DNA of 64,000 nt. Origin: Aquila chrysaetos chrysaetos. Its lineage: Eukaryota > Chordata > Aves > Accipitriformes > Accipitridae. How positions within the stretch are numbered: position 1 is the stretch's first letter; every line of letters starts with the position of its first letter. The stretch is taken from positions 27,930,858 through 27,994,857 of the forward strand of contig NC_044018.1 in NCBI RefSeq assembly GCF_900496995.4, given 5' to 3'. The position numbers and the translations under genes were made by a program. Below, piece by piece: positions 12,690 through 22,125 of the stretch. Under the pieces are notes generated by a model that saw only the letters and a list, made by a program, of their open reading frames with translations, was not told the DNA's origin and searched no databases.

Positions 12690-13490
12690 GAGTTAAAGGT
12701 GACCCAGAAAATGTATGGGACAAACTGCCTGCGTAAAAGGAGATTTTAAACCATACTGAGCAATTGTAACTTTTGTTTCTTTTATGATTTCCCAATCAAA
12801 TAGAACCCATTGATTAGGTCTACCCCCAGCCCCAGCAATAACCAGAAACGCTGTGGGAGCTGCTATGATTTCTCCCTCAATTAAGGCATCGCGAATAATT
12901 CACGCGCAGGTTTAAAGGGGTGCATCAAGGATACGGTGGTGGTTTTTCTCACTTCATAGCAGGCTCAGCTGTGCAGCTTTTCTATTATGACCCACAACTG
13001 ACTGCCGAAGTGAGCTCCGGCCCCCTCTTCGTGCTCTTGAGGCGACCCGGGCGTAGACGAAGGCAACGGAGGGTATATGCTAGGTATAATTTGTTTCATG
13101 TGAGCGGCGATATCTGGGGGCTGTTTTTCCCTAGGCAGATTTTTACTCGCTTCCTGATTCTGTAGGGTTTCCTTACGTGTACGGTTAGGGAGGCTTGGGA
13201 ACTGTCAGATGGCTGATTAATATCAGCAGTCCCAGGGAGTGGAGCAGAATTCAAGGGCACAGGAGCAGGCGGACAAGCTCCGGGAAAGCCCAAAAGTTTT
13301 CTCTCGCTGCCATTATGTTTTTCTCCCCAGCGTTTCCCCTTCGCTTGTGGTTGGAGAGAGAGCGCAGCAAAAGCAGACGCAGACGCTTTACGATCTGCTT
13401 TCATTTCTTGTAGAGTTTGTCTTAATAATTTCCATAAAGTTGCAAGACCTTTAACTTCTTTAGACCTGGCACTAATTCATCCAAAGGGAG
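12690..13490 (-). pseudogene. gag: Decayed gag linker and capsid-like remnant
   Basis: The reading shifts among frames. A proline-rich stretch (PPAPVPLNSAPLPG, around 13240) is followed near 12730-12880 by a segment resembling the start of a betaretrovirus-like capsid, with an IAQYGLKSPFT-type motif. It is broken by stops and shifts, and no nucleocapsid zinc knuckle was seen. Confidence 0.55.
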
Positions 13491-13493
13491 GTT

Positions 13494-14111
13494 TCAGATA
13501 GCTTCTACAATCTGTATATCCACATTAATCACTTCCGAGTCTGCCTCGTCCGAATCAATCGGACGAGAAATGGCCCCCCCTAATTCCTCCGTCTCTCGTG
13601 GAGTAACAGGCAGGGGGATACTTTCGGCGCCAGCGACCTGGCTGGGTATAGGCAAAGGCTGTGTCTGTACAGACGTATCAGCACTAGCAGAAATGGATGC
13701 TCGGGGGGGTAGAGACAGCTGCGTAGAAAATGTTCCTCTAACTGCAGTGGGATAGGCTGACGCGGCTGACATGGAGGCATCAGAAGGGGTCACGGCCGCG
13801 CAGACAGCAGCGGCTGCCTGCCGTTCCACCCTCATTGCCTGCAGCACATCCCAAACTACCTTCCAGTGCGTTGCGTATTTGATTGCTTCCTTTGTCTTAT
13901 CTCCCCCGGCGCTAATAGTGTCCCACAGTGCCTTGCCTACATCGTCCCAAGTCGCTACTTCAAATGCAACATTTATACTCGGAATAAGTTCTCTCGCCCA
14001 AGCCCATAAAAGTAACTCCTTTATAATGGAGTTACCACATTTCAACCCTCTCTTAGAGAGAATATGTTGAAGGAGGTTTAGGACCGCTTCTTGCTCTTTG
14101 TCCAACCCCAT
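13494..14111 (-). pseudogene. gag: Gag N-terminal (matrix) fragment
   Basis: A 205-codon open frame starts about 190 bases after the primer site. It has the length, position and helical N-terminal character of a betaretrovirus-like matrix domain, followed by an acidic and proline-rich linker. The frame stops at 13494, and later gag-like sequence is in other frames, so it is truncated. Betaretroviral affinity is inferred from its character and from the capsid-like remnant downstream. Confidence 0.75.
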
Positions 14112-14304
14112 CTCCTTCTCCGACTGCTCACCTGATTAGGGTGAGACCCACCAGGGTAAGATTCCCCTTTTCCGCCGCGCACGCGGTCTTTGTCAGCCCC
14201 AGCCCAGCTGGTTATCCTGCCGGGGCAGCAGGAATAATTTCGGCCAGCTTCTCCGCTCCCTCTCTCTGTCGGCTCTCGTCGAAGAATTCAACACCGATCC
14301 GAGG

Positions 14305-14322
14305 GTCCCTGTTCGGGCGCCA
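14305..14322 (-). promoter_or_regulatory. Primer-binding site, tRNA-Lys3 type
   Basis: In sense it reads TGGCGCCCGAACAGGGAC, two bases after the 5' LTR. This is the exact 18-base complement used by retroviruses primed with tRNA-Lys3. Confidence 0.93.
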
Positions 14323-14324
14323 AT

Positions 14325-14765
14325 TGCGGAGGCACAGGACAACACACACAGACCAATGTGATCAGGTGAAGTCCACTTTACTAGAGCATCAGACATCATT
14401 TTATACATTAGTTACATCTGTACATGCGCTTAGCTATTTTACTGTTGGTTGCACACATTATTCACGCACTGTCCACGCGTCTAGTTACACTTAATGATTG
14501 GTTATATCAACACTGTACACGCGCATAAACATAAAACATAATTGGTTATACTAACTAAAACATGCGAGACTTGTCTCAGTCTAATTGGTCAAGATAAACT
14601 GCCGAGTTGAGGTTGTTTGTGCCAAGTTCTCTTTATCGTGGAATGCGCACCTGTGTTTTTCTAATTGGTATCTTTCTTATTTTTGTCTTCCGTTTATTCT
14701 GTTCAAGGCCTTCTAAAGGCGTCTGGAATGCTCTTGTGACCATTAGCTAAAAATGTTTCACAACA
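14325..14765 (-). repeat. Provirus 5' LTR
   Basis: This 441-bp LTR reads on the minus strand from TGTTGTGAAAC to CCTCCGCA. A TATAAAA box lies about 80 bp before its 3' end (mirror of TTTTATACA near 14399). At two indel sites, near 14450 and 14655, it matches the right-arm solo LTR rather than its own 3' LTR. Confidence 0.95.
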
Positions 14766-16148
14766 GGGAAACATAACCCCTGTTTTTAAAGAGGGGAAAA
14801 AAGGAAGACCCGGGGAAGCTACAGGCCACTCAGTCTCACCTCTGTGCCTGGCAAGATCGTGGAGCGGATCCTCCTGGAAGCTGTGCTAAGGCACGTGGAA
14901 AATAAGGAGGTGACTGGAGACAGCCAACACGGCTTCACTAAGGGCAAATTGTGCCTGACAAATGTAGGAGGCCTTCTATGACGGGGTTACAGTCTTGGTG
15001 GCTAAGGGAAGAGCAATTGATGTCACCTGCCTGGACTTGTGCACAGCATTTGACACTGTCCCGCACAACACCCTTGTCTCTAAATTGCAGAGACAGGGAT
15101 TTGACAGATGGACCACGCGGTGGATCAGGAATTGGCTGGATGGGCGCACTCAAAGAGTTGCAGAGTCAACGGCTCGAAGTCCAAGTGGAGAGCAGTGACG
15201 AGTGGTGTTCCTCAGGGGTCGGTCTTGGGACCGGGGCTGTTTAACACCTTTGTCGGCGACATGGACCGTGGGATCGAGTGCACCCTCAGCAAGTTTGCCG
15301 ACAACACCAAGCTGTGTGGTGCGGTCGACACACTGGAGGGAAGGGATGCCGTCCAGAGCGACCTTGACAGGCTTGAGAGGTGGGCCCGTGTGAACCTCAT
15401 GGCGTTCACGAGGCCAAGCGCAAGGTCCTGCACGTGGCTCGGGGCAATCCCAAGCACAGATACAGGCTGGGCCATGAGTGGATTGAGAGCAGCCCTGCGG
15501 AGAAGGACTTGAAGTTGGTTGACGAGAAGCCCAACGTGACCAGGCAATGTGCGTTTGCATCCCAGAAAGCCAGCCGTATCCCGGGCTGCATCCAAAGCAG
15601 CGTGACCAGCTGGTTGAGGGAGGTGATTCTCTCCCCGTACTCCACTCTGGTGAGACCCCACCTGCAGTACTGCGTCCAGCTCTGGGGCACCCACCATAAG
15701 AAGGACATGGACTTGTTGGAGCGAGTCCGGAGGAGGGCCACAAGATCGATCGGGGAGCTGGAACGAGCTGTCCTCGTAGGAGAGGCGAGAAGGAGTTGGG
15801 GTTGTCGGCCTGGAGGAGAGAAGGCTCGGGGAGGACCTTATAGCAGCCCCCCAGTACCTAAGGGGGCCTACAGGGAAGCTGGAGGGGGACTCTTTTACAA
15901 GGGTGATGTAGCGGACAGGAAAGGGGTAATGGCTTAAACTGAAGGAGGGTAGATTGAGATTAGATATGAGGAAGAGCTCTTCGCTGTGGAGCGCGGTGAG
16001 GCCCTAAACAGGTCACCCAGAGAGGCCGTAGCTGCACCATCCCTGGCAGTGTTTGAGGGCCAGGCTGGATGGGGCTTGGAGCAACCTGGTCTGCTGGAAG
16101 GTGTCCCTGCCCATGGAGATGATCTTTAGGGTCCCTTCCAACCCAAAC
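14766..16148 (+). mobile_element. CR1 LINE, reverse transcriptase to 3' part
   Basis: The translation carries CR1 reverse transcriptase motifs: [42 protein letters not shown] and [13 protein letters not shown]. The catalytic box reads FADN where the family has FADD, so the second Asp is lost. Frameshifts (for example near 14962 and 15410) break the ORF. The 3' tail resumes at 18938 after an LTR insertion. This is a dead copy inserted before both LTR elements. Confidence 0.93.
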
Positions 16149-16870
16149 TGTGATAAATGAGTTTAGTCCCAAACAGGATTCCAATCAAAGTTTACAATTT
16201 AGTAAATGAATAAACGCAAGCAAACAGCGCTGGGTGCGTCGGGAGTCTCTGCTCTACCAAGACGCACACTGTGAAAAACAACCCAGCTTCTTTTATAGTC
16301 TAACATCAGTTACATCGTGTCCTTCCAAAAGACTCTCCACCTCCTGGTTGTGCAGGTGCAGTAGTTCTCCTAGAAACTTCTCGAACTCTCCTCATTGGCT
16401 GAGGGGTCTTCTGTACAATGTATCTCCGACCAAGCTCCTCACTGCTCGGGCATGACAGCAGACATCCTGTGCAACAGGCGACACCCTGCACAGCACCAGC
16501 TGTGGCCATCAAAAGCCAAGCAAGGCCGCAACGGACACCTCCCCCCCCCAACAAGTGCATATAACAAATTGCTCACACACTGCCACTTCAATACACCCTC
16601 TATTCATACATACTAAAGATCACCCCGTTCGTAACCTCGCTTAATACTATGATAAATGCCTCAGTTCTCCCCTAGGATCTCTTGTTTAACACTGCGCAGT
16701 TAACAACAAAACCGGTTTGGGGCTGGCAAAAAAGAACTATATACATATCATCTGTTTCCTCCTGGCCTGCGGTTATACGAGGACCGACAAAATGGTTACA
16801 GTGAGGGTCACATTTTATTATGCGGCCCTAGCATTGTTTATATTGACACGAATCAGATGAACACATTTCA
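16149..16870 (-). repeat. Full LTR of the composite unit (left arm)
   Basis: A 722-bp LTR on the minus strand, with a TATAAAA box mirrored at 16291-16297. Bases from about 16465 to 16870 recur almost exactly at 18533-18937. Confidence 0.88.
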
Positions 16871-16989
16871 GAGCCCGCCCACCCCCAGCACACAAAATTT
16901 GTGTCACCTAATGCCATCTCCTGTGAATGTGCAGTTGCGTTCATCGTCTCGTTGAGTCCTTTTGACTAGTCTGGCTTGGAACATCACGA

Positions 16990-17315
16990 GACGTTTTGGT
17001 TATTTTGATTACACAGGACCCCTCCTCTCATTTTGAGGGTCCAAAGCCCTCTCTTACAGCTGGAAGCCTCCACTGGAGTGCCCAAAGCCCTATATTCACG
17101 ACCAAAGCTTCCTTTCTGGGGGTCACAGAGGAACCAAGAGGTTCCCCTCCTTTTCAGGGTCCAAAGCTTCCTTTTTAGCACCTAGCCCATTCTTTTGAGT
17201 GCCCAACGCCCCCTTTTTAGGGCCGAAATCCTCATTTTTAGGGTCCAAACCTGTCTTTTATGACCCCATAGCCTTTTTTTAGGGCCCACGGTTTCAAGTT
17301 GAGGGTCTAAACCCT
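16990..17315 (+). repeat. Degenerate minisatellite with AGGGTCCAAA-type units
   Basis: Irregular units of roughly 30 bp repeat the pattern TTTTAGGGTCCAAAG followed by a pyrimidine stretch. The same array is mirrored at 46650-46935. Function unknown. Confidence 0.75.
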
Positions 17316-17589
17316 AAAGGCGGAGCTTGTCGCCTGGCAACATCCGCCTGGTAGCCTGTGGGGAGTCAGGGGACCCGGGACAGGCAATCGCATTTGAGGA
17401 GGTGGGGGCAAGGCAAGGCACGTGATTGATACGTAGCCAACCACTCAGGCTTTGAGGCCTGCAGGAAAGGGGGGCAAGAGTCGAAAAAGCTGGGCAGCGT
17501 GTGGGGCGGGGCATGCTGGCTCCACCAATCACGCCTGGTGGGAGAGCAGCACACGGAAGATTGATAAACTGTCTGACCCATCATTTGAT

Positions 17590-17935
17590 GGGAGGAGCAA
17601 GGGGGAAATCCCAGGCAGCCAGCCAGATGAAACGTCCCCTCAGGGCAGGGCGGGCACTGTTGGTGGCGGGAGGGTGACCACCCCAGGCAGCCAGTCAGAG
17701 GCAGCATCACCTCAGGGATGGGCCGTGCGAGCCCCAGACCAGGTCAGAGTGGCAGCCCAGTGGGCCAGTCGGGGAGAGCGTCACCTCAGGTGAACTGCAC
17801 CTGGGCAGCCTGACCACCTGGGGCTGCTCAGAGGCAGCCCTCAGGGAAGGGCAGGCGTCAAACCAGGGCAGAGTGACAGCCTAGGTGACCAATCAGAGGC
17901 AGCATCACCTCAGGAGAGGAGACTGACAGCCCCCC
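17590..17935 (+). repeat. Repeated block upstream of the F-box exons
   Basis: Several imperfect units contain CAGAGGCAGCATCACCTCAG and nearby CCAAT-type sequence. The block lies just upstream of the first F-box exon and may be its promoter region. Mirror at 46040-46340. Confidence 0.65.
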
Positions 17936-17941
17936 AAACCT

Positions 17942-18532
17942 ATGCCGGTGAAGACCCATGTGAGAAGAAGGCGGGCTCTGCTGGCGGCCAGGCCGAGCCT
18001 CAACATGGCGCACATGGGGCCTGCCCCGAGGCCCAGCAGCCCTGGGCCCAGACCTGCGGCCCCTCTTCCCCCCCTCCATCCCTGCCCCCCACTCCCGCAC
18101 CCACCCCCATGCTCCAGAACCCCCCAGTCTCCATGGGAGCCCCCGGCTCACAGACAGTCAGTATCCCATGGCCGTGCCACTAGACAGCAGCCATGGGCCA
18201 CCGGGCTTCTTGCCGCTATCGCTGCCGGCACTCGCCAGGCGGTGACGAGGACGTGCCGGTGAGGCTGCCAGGGTGACGGTGAGGCCGCCGGTGTGACGGT
18301 GGAGCGCGCGAGGATGGGTGGGGGGTGATGCTTGCCGTGGGGCTGCCCGCCACCACCTCACCCACATCCCCTCCCCGCAGCCGAGGCAACCCCACAGCCG
18401 CCATCCAGCGTCCCCCCCCCGAGATGGTGAGTTGAGCGGGGGGGGGGTGGTGGGGCTGGGGTCTCCCCCTCAAAGCAGGGGGGGGATCCCAGGGTTGATG
18501 CTCTCCGCCCCTCCCCACAGCCGCTGCGCGTC
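17942..18532 (+). pseudogene. F-box gene 5' fragment (left arm, truncated)
   Basis: An ATG-started GC-rich frame runs from 17942 toward a GTGAGG donor near 18259. A short exon follows at 18381-18426 (CCCCGCAG acceptor, GTGAGT donor). A third exon starts after CCCCACAG at 18521 and is cut after 12 bases by LTR sequence. The right-arm copy shows that this third exon encodes the F-box. Introns are kept, so it is not an ordinary processed retrocopy. It runs antisense to the LTR unit. Confidence 0.65.
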
Positions 18533-18937
18533 CTGTGCAACAGGCGACACCCCGCACAGCACCAGCTGTGGCCATCAAAAGCCAAGCAAGGCCGCAACGG
18601 ACACCTCCCCCCCCAACAAGTGCATATAACAAATTGCTCACACACTGCCACTTCAATACACCCTCTATTCATACATACTAAAGATCACCCCGTTCGTAAC
18701 CTCGCTTAATACTATGATAAATGCCTCAGTTCTCCCCTAGGATCTCTTGTTTAACACTGCGCAGTTAACAACAAAACCGGTTTGGGGCTGGCAAAAAAGA
18801 ACTATATACATATCATCTGTTTCCTCCTGGCCTGCGGTTATACGAGGACCGACAAAATGGTTACAGTGAGGGTCACATTTTATTATGCGGCCCTAGCATT
18901 GTTTATATTGACACGAATCAGATGAACACATTTCACA
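18533..18937 (-). repeat. Truncated LTR (U3-side part) of the composite unit
   Basis: This is a direct repeat of about 16465-16870. It lacks the TATA box, R and U5, so it has no primer site. It joins F-box exon sequence at about 18531-18533, where both parents share only TC. Confidence 0.88.
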
Positions 18938-18962
18938 CAAACCATTCTAGGATTCTACGAAT
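18938..18962 (+). mobile_element. CR1 LINE 3' tail beyond the LTR insertion
   Basis: CAAACCATTCTAGGATTCTA is the CR1 3' end that should directly follow the segment ending at 16148. CAAAC is repeated on both sides as the target duplication of the LTR unit. Confidence 0.85.
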
Positions 18963-19335
18963 ACCAAATTCCTTCTTTGCCTAGAGCCAGGTTTTAACTG
19001 GCCTGCAAAAGAGCAATGCTGCATTTACTTTTGGGTGCGGCAAAAGCACAGAAATGTCACTTGATAATTTCTTTAATTGAAAGAAACTGGGGAAAAGCGC
19101 GGACGCCTGGTAGCTTTGCACTGTAGGTCAGAGCGATGTTTAAAATTTGAAATCCCTCACGAACTTGAAGATCAAAGCCGTTAATATCATCCTCAGATTT
19201 TCCAGAAGGTCCAGCTGAAGTTGGTGTAACTAAGAAATCAGTTCCAATTAGTGCAATTTAACTTTGGAATCTGCTTCACTGTGACTTCCCGACCGGCGGG
19301 GCAGACGGAGCTGGAGCTTTGTTTTCCAGAGCGGC
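18963..19335. other. Unassigned DNA
   Basis: This lies between the CR1 tail and the next LTR. I see nothing recognisable. Confidence 0.5.
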
Positions 19336-20335
19336 TGTCAGAGACTGAAGGCGTTAACGTCTCAAACATCGCGGGGGGGCAAGTTCGCCGTGATGGCGCG
19401 CTCAGGCTAACAACGAACCCTGCCTAGCAACGAACCGCAGGCAGGTGAGACGGCGGGCGGCAGCAACGGGCTCGGAGCGCGGGCCGGAGGGCACGCAGTT
19501 CCCTGTTCTGATAGGCTGAGCGGGGCAGCTCGCCATATATGGCCCAAGGGCAAAGCACGGTCATACCTGCAGGGAGGGAGAAGCTACTCGCCGAGCCGAC
19601 CCCCAAGCCCGACGACCCATCTCCCGAAGGCTCTGGAAGCACAAACCGTGCATGACGCCTGATTAGCCGAATGGCTCGAGTGCCCGCCCGAGGGCGGGGC
19701 GAGGAGATGATAAAAGGACACGAAGGGGAGCCCCACGGGCGTTCGCCCACCGGAGCCGGCGCCCTCTGGTGACGGACGGACGGACGGACGGACGGACTGA
19801 CGACCTCGGCTGGCGGGACCCATCGGCTGAGCGGCTGGCGCCCTCGGCTGACGGGCGCCCGCGGCGGACTGGCCCAGCGCTGCAGCGAGGACAGGTGAAA
19901 TGTCTGCTTTCTTTTCTGTCTCTTGGTGCCGTTTTTTCTTTCCGTGATCCCTCTACCTCGTCCCTTTAGAGATGAACCGTTGCCCAAGTCTGGGACCAGG
20001 GGTGGATCTAGCCACCCCTAGGCTCCTCTGTGAGAAGGAGTCTGGAAACCAAGGGGGTCCGCTCTGAACCTGGTGACTCAACGGGAGGGCTTCTCCTTAC
20101 TGTCTTGCTGAGGTGATCCCTAATTCACCAAGGCTGGTATGTTTAATGACATGGTTACCACGTTTTACATGGTCTACTGTCCTAGTTTCATGCCACTTCT
20201 TTCTATGACCATGCTAATTCTCAGGAGGATACCAATTCTGGTGAGTGGGAATTCCTGTTGAGCAAATAAAAGTTGAATTTTGTGACTTACAGGAACCCTG
20301 GTGTCATTTTGCCTTAATCCTGACCTGGGTATGGG
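19336..20335 (+). mobile_element. Solo LTR, family E
   Basis: It begins TGTCAGAGACTGAAGGCG and ends near GGGTATGGGCA. It shares blocks in the same order with 38852-39687 on the opposite strand, for example TTAACGTCTCAAACAT at the start and CCTGGTGTCATTTTGCCTTA near the end. It is GC-rich, with a likely TATA (GATAAAAGG) near 19708, a GGAC tetranucleotide run and AATAAA at about 20269. A clear target duplication was not found. Confidence 0.75.
19772..19797 (+). repeat. GGAC tetranucleotide run
   Basis: About six tandem GGAC units lie inside the LTR, downstream of its likely TATA box. Confidence 0.9.
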
Positions 20336-20794
20336 CAAACTTGAGTCATCATCTTGAGCAGCTGGGAGATGGCAGCGGTTAGAGTTGTACAGAATGTGGT
20401 CTTGTTAGGTTTTGGTGTGTTCTTCAGGCAGAAATTGTTTCGCAGGGATTGTATTTAGTTCTCTGATAAAGACCACTTTTATCATTTGTAGTGAGTAGTT
20501 GGCATCTGTGTTTAGTGTGTGGAAAAAGGTGTTTTCTGCTGCTCAGGAGGAATGAAAGGTTCAGGAGCCATAAGGTGACTGTTAACAGTAGAAAGTCCTT
20601 TTTTTTCTTTACCGCCTGGTCCATACTGTAAAAGGAGTCCTTTTATGTTGGAAATGGTGGATGAATCAGTATTTCAGGTATTGGTAAATGGATTCATGAG
20701 TTGGAGATGCTTCTCTTAGTTCCTAATGGGGTAGAAGGGGTGTTGTCTGGTTATCAAAGTGTTTGGCAGTAGATTTTGTTTCACAAATTGAGCA
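20336..20794. other. Unassigned DNA
   Basis: AT-rich, with no recognisable feature between the two LTRs. Confidence 0.5.
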
Positions 20795-21080
20795 TTCGGT
20801 GATGGAGTTCAGTATTCTTTATTGCTGCGCTGGAAGCACGGGGGATCGCTCCTCCAAACGTGCTTAACCACGAGCTTAACTGTATGGGTTAAATACATGT
20901 CTTACATACATATTCACTAGATTTCCGAGAAATGTTATGCATAGTCATTAGTTATCCGGGAAACTATTAGCATATGTAAATGTCCTTTACGCAAGCACAT
21001 TGGAGGTCTCTGGTGGTCTTTCGGAGTCCTCTGGTGGTCGTCCATAGTCTTCCTCACTTGTCCGCTGTTTGACCCTTGTT
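20795..21080 (-). mobile_element. LTR family B fragment
   Basis: On the minus strand it matches the LTR at 40249-40577, for example around CATATGTAAATGTCCTTTACGC and the paired CTCTGGTGGTC motifs. AATAAAGAATACTG marks its polyadenylation signal. The outer end is missing. Confidence 0.8.
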
Positions 21081-22015
21081 GTATGAGTTTGCGCAGCACG
21101 CTCCTCTTCTGGGCCTCACAAGCAACTTCTCTGCTTATCTCCTAACTTTGGCTCACTCATCACAAAAGACAGAACATATTCCCTTATCACACAGGATACC
21201 TCCACAAACAGGACATATCATTACATACACAGGCTTATGTCCTTGGCTTGTCTACATAAATCAACTTATGGAGACAGTTGTTAGTCTTTTAACAAATTCC
21301 AAACTCCTTTATCTGGCAATACACTGAGTCTAAACATACGTTCTATTTCTGCATCTACTAGGCCTAGTGTCAGCCTCTGCATCAATTTCCTTTAAAATCT
21401 ATGCCTGATTCAGCGGTGAAAATCCTAACTGAGAGGCTTGCCATCTCGTGTTAAAAAAAAAAAAAAAAAAAAAAAAAATCCTCTGTGTTCCACCCATTTA
21501 CAGGTTTTTCCATTGGTTTGCTAATTTTGCATCTGTTTCTGGAGCAACTTGGGATGGTCCAGGCCCAGTTTATTTCAAGTAAAGAGAAGCTGTTTGGTTT
21601 TGTCACTTAAAATATTCATATGAACATATATGAGGATAGATACATCTTAAAACACTGTTAAGTCTGGCTGGTTTTTCTCTTCCTCCATTATGTGTGTAAC
21701 GGCTATGCAGTTTCCTTGATTTTTTGCTGATGATGTGAGTCTGATTGTTAGTGCAGTAAGTAGCTTGGTTGCCAGTAGAGATCATAAACCTAACAAAACG
21801 TCTTTTCTCTGCAGTTTTGAAGAGCTGGAAGTTGAAATACTTCTGAAGCGTGGCTTTGTCTGTAATGAAACTGCAACAGAGTTGTCAGACTGGCCAGTTG
21901 CCCTTAACTTGACACACATTCTTAGAGCTCTGACTTCTGTACCTCTGTTCAATGTTGGTGAAATGGCTGGTGTGAATTCACCTGGCCATAACTGTCTTCA
22001 TGACACTGCCTGTAG
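21081..22015. other. ERV-adjacent and intron-like DNA with poly(A) tract
   Basis: The first part (to about 21440) may be internal ERV sequence but gives no domain. A run of about 27 A lies at 21452-21478. The rest is intron-like up to the degenerate PNPLA6-like exon e. Confidence 0.5.
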
Positions 22016-22125
22016 GTCATGGAGCATAACCCCGGGTAGCCGTTCTGTCCCCCATATTGCAACTTCCACCAAGTGTCTTTCAAGATGTCTTCCAGAAATC
22101 CCTGAGAGACTTACAAGTGGCACAG
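22016..22125 (+). pseudogene. PNPLA6: PNPLA6-like exon e, degenerate
   Basis: The segment lies between TGTAG and a GTAAAC donor. One frame reads GHGA, a TAA stop, then PRVAVLSPILQLPPSVFQ and DVFQKSLRDLQVAQ. This aligns with the PNPLA6 exon ending in the conserved LRLP..AF..VF.KYPE.LVRVVQ pattern, with several codons missing and an in-frame stop. A longer open frame (21815-22142) covers the same DNA, but I find no family match for it. Confidence 0.6.

Larger units (their letters stand above)
8795..14765 (-). mobile_element. Endogenous retrovirus provirus, defective, minus strand
   Basis: Two almost identical LTRs (8795-9236 and 14325-14765) bound an interior of about 5 kb, with TG...CA ends and a 5-bp target duplication GGGAA (8790-8794 and 14766-14770) inside CR1. 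In sense order there is a Lys3-type primer site, a gag start, decayed gag-like and proline-rich sequence, two env-like segments and a polypurine tract. I find no protease, reverse transcriptase or integrase. All genes are broken or truncated, so it cannot replicate by itself. The LTR similarity suggests a young insertion. The mirror site in the right arm has a solo LTR. Confidence 0.93.
992..15495 (+). repeat. Inverted repeat, outer part of left arm
   Basis: Reading 992 onward on + matches the reverse complement read back from 64000. The simple relation left = 64992 minus right holds through the PNPLA6-like exons, with small indels later (8795 pairs with 56211). The match ends inside a CR1 element at about 15495 / 55040. 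The one large difference is the provirus body (9237-14324), absent from the right arm. By eye the arms differ only by scattered substitutions and short homopolymer indels, which implies recent duplication or continuing gene conversion. Confidence 0.95.
15500..18532 (+). repeat. Inverted repeat, inner part of left arm
   Basis: The 3' half of the CR1 copy, the LTR unit and the F-box-containing insert match the reverse complement of 45425-48512. On the left this segment is continuous with the outer arm through an unbroken CR1. On the right the two parts are separated by about 6.5 kb of other sequence. Confidence 0.92.
16149..18937 (-). mobile_element. LTR unit carrying host-like GC-rich sequence and F-box gene 5' part
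   Basis: The unit is bounded by TGTGATAAATG (left) and CATTTCACA (right) and flanked by the 5-bp duplication CAAAC (16144-16148 and 18938-18942) in a CR1 tail. It comprises a full LTR (16149-16870), an interior (16871-18532) and a truncated LTR (18533-18937) that keeps only the U3-side part. The interior has no gag, pol or env. It holds a minisatellite, a CCAAT-rich repeated block and spliced-type exons of an F-box gene in the direction opposite to the LTR. One-unit insertion is inferred from the matching target duplication. Confidence 0.8.

Noticed and set aside
12349-12696. Gly/Ser/Ala-rich ORF on + inside the provirus
   Set aside because: It is antisense to the proline/alanine-rich segment of the provirus and purely compositional.
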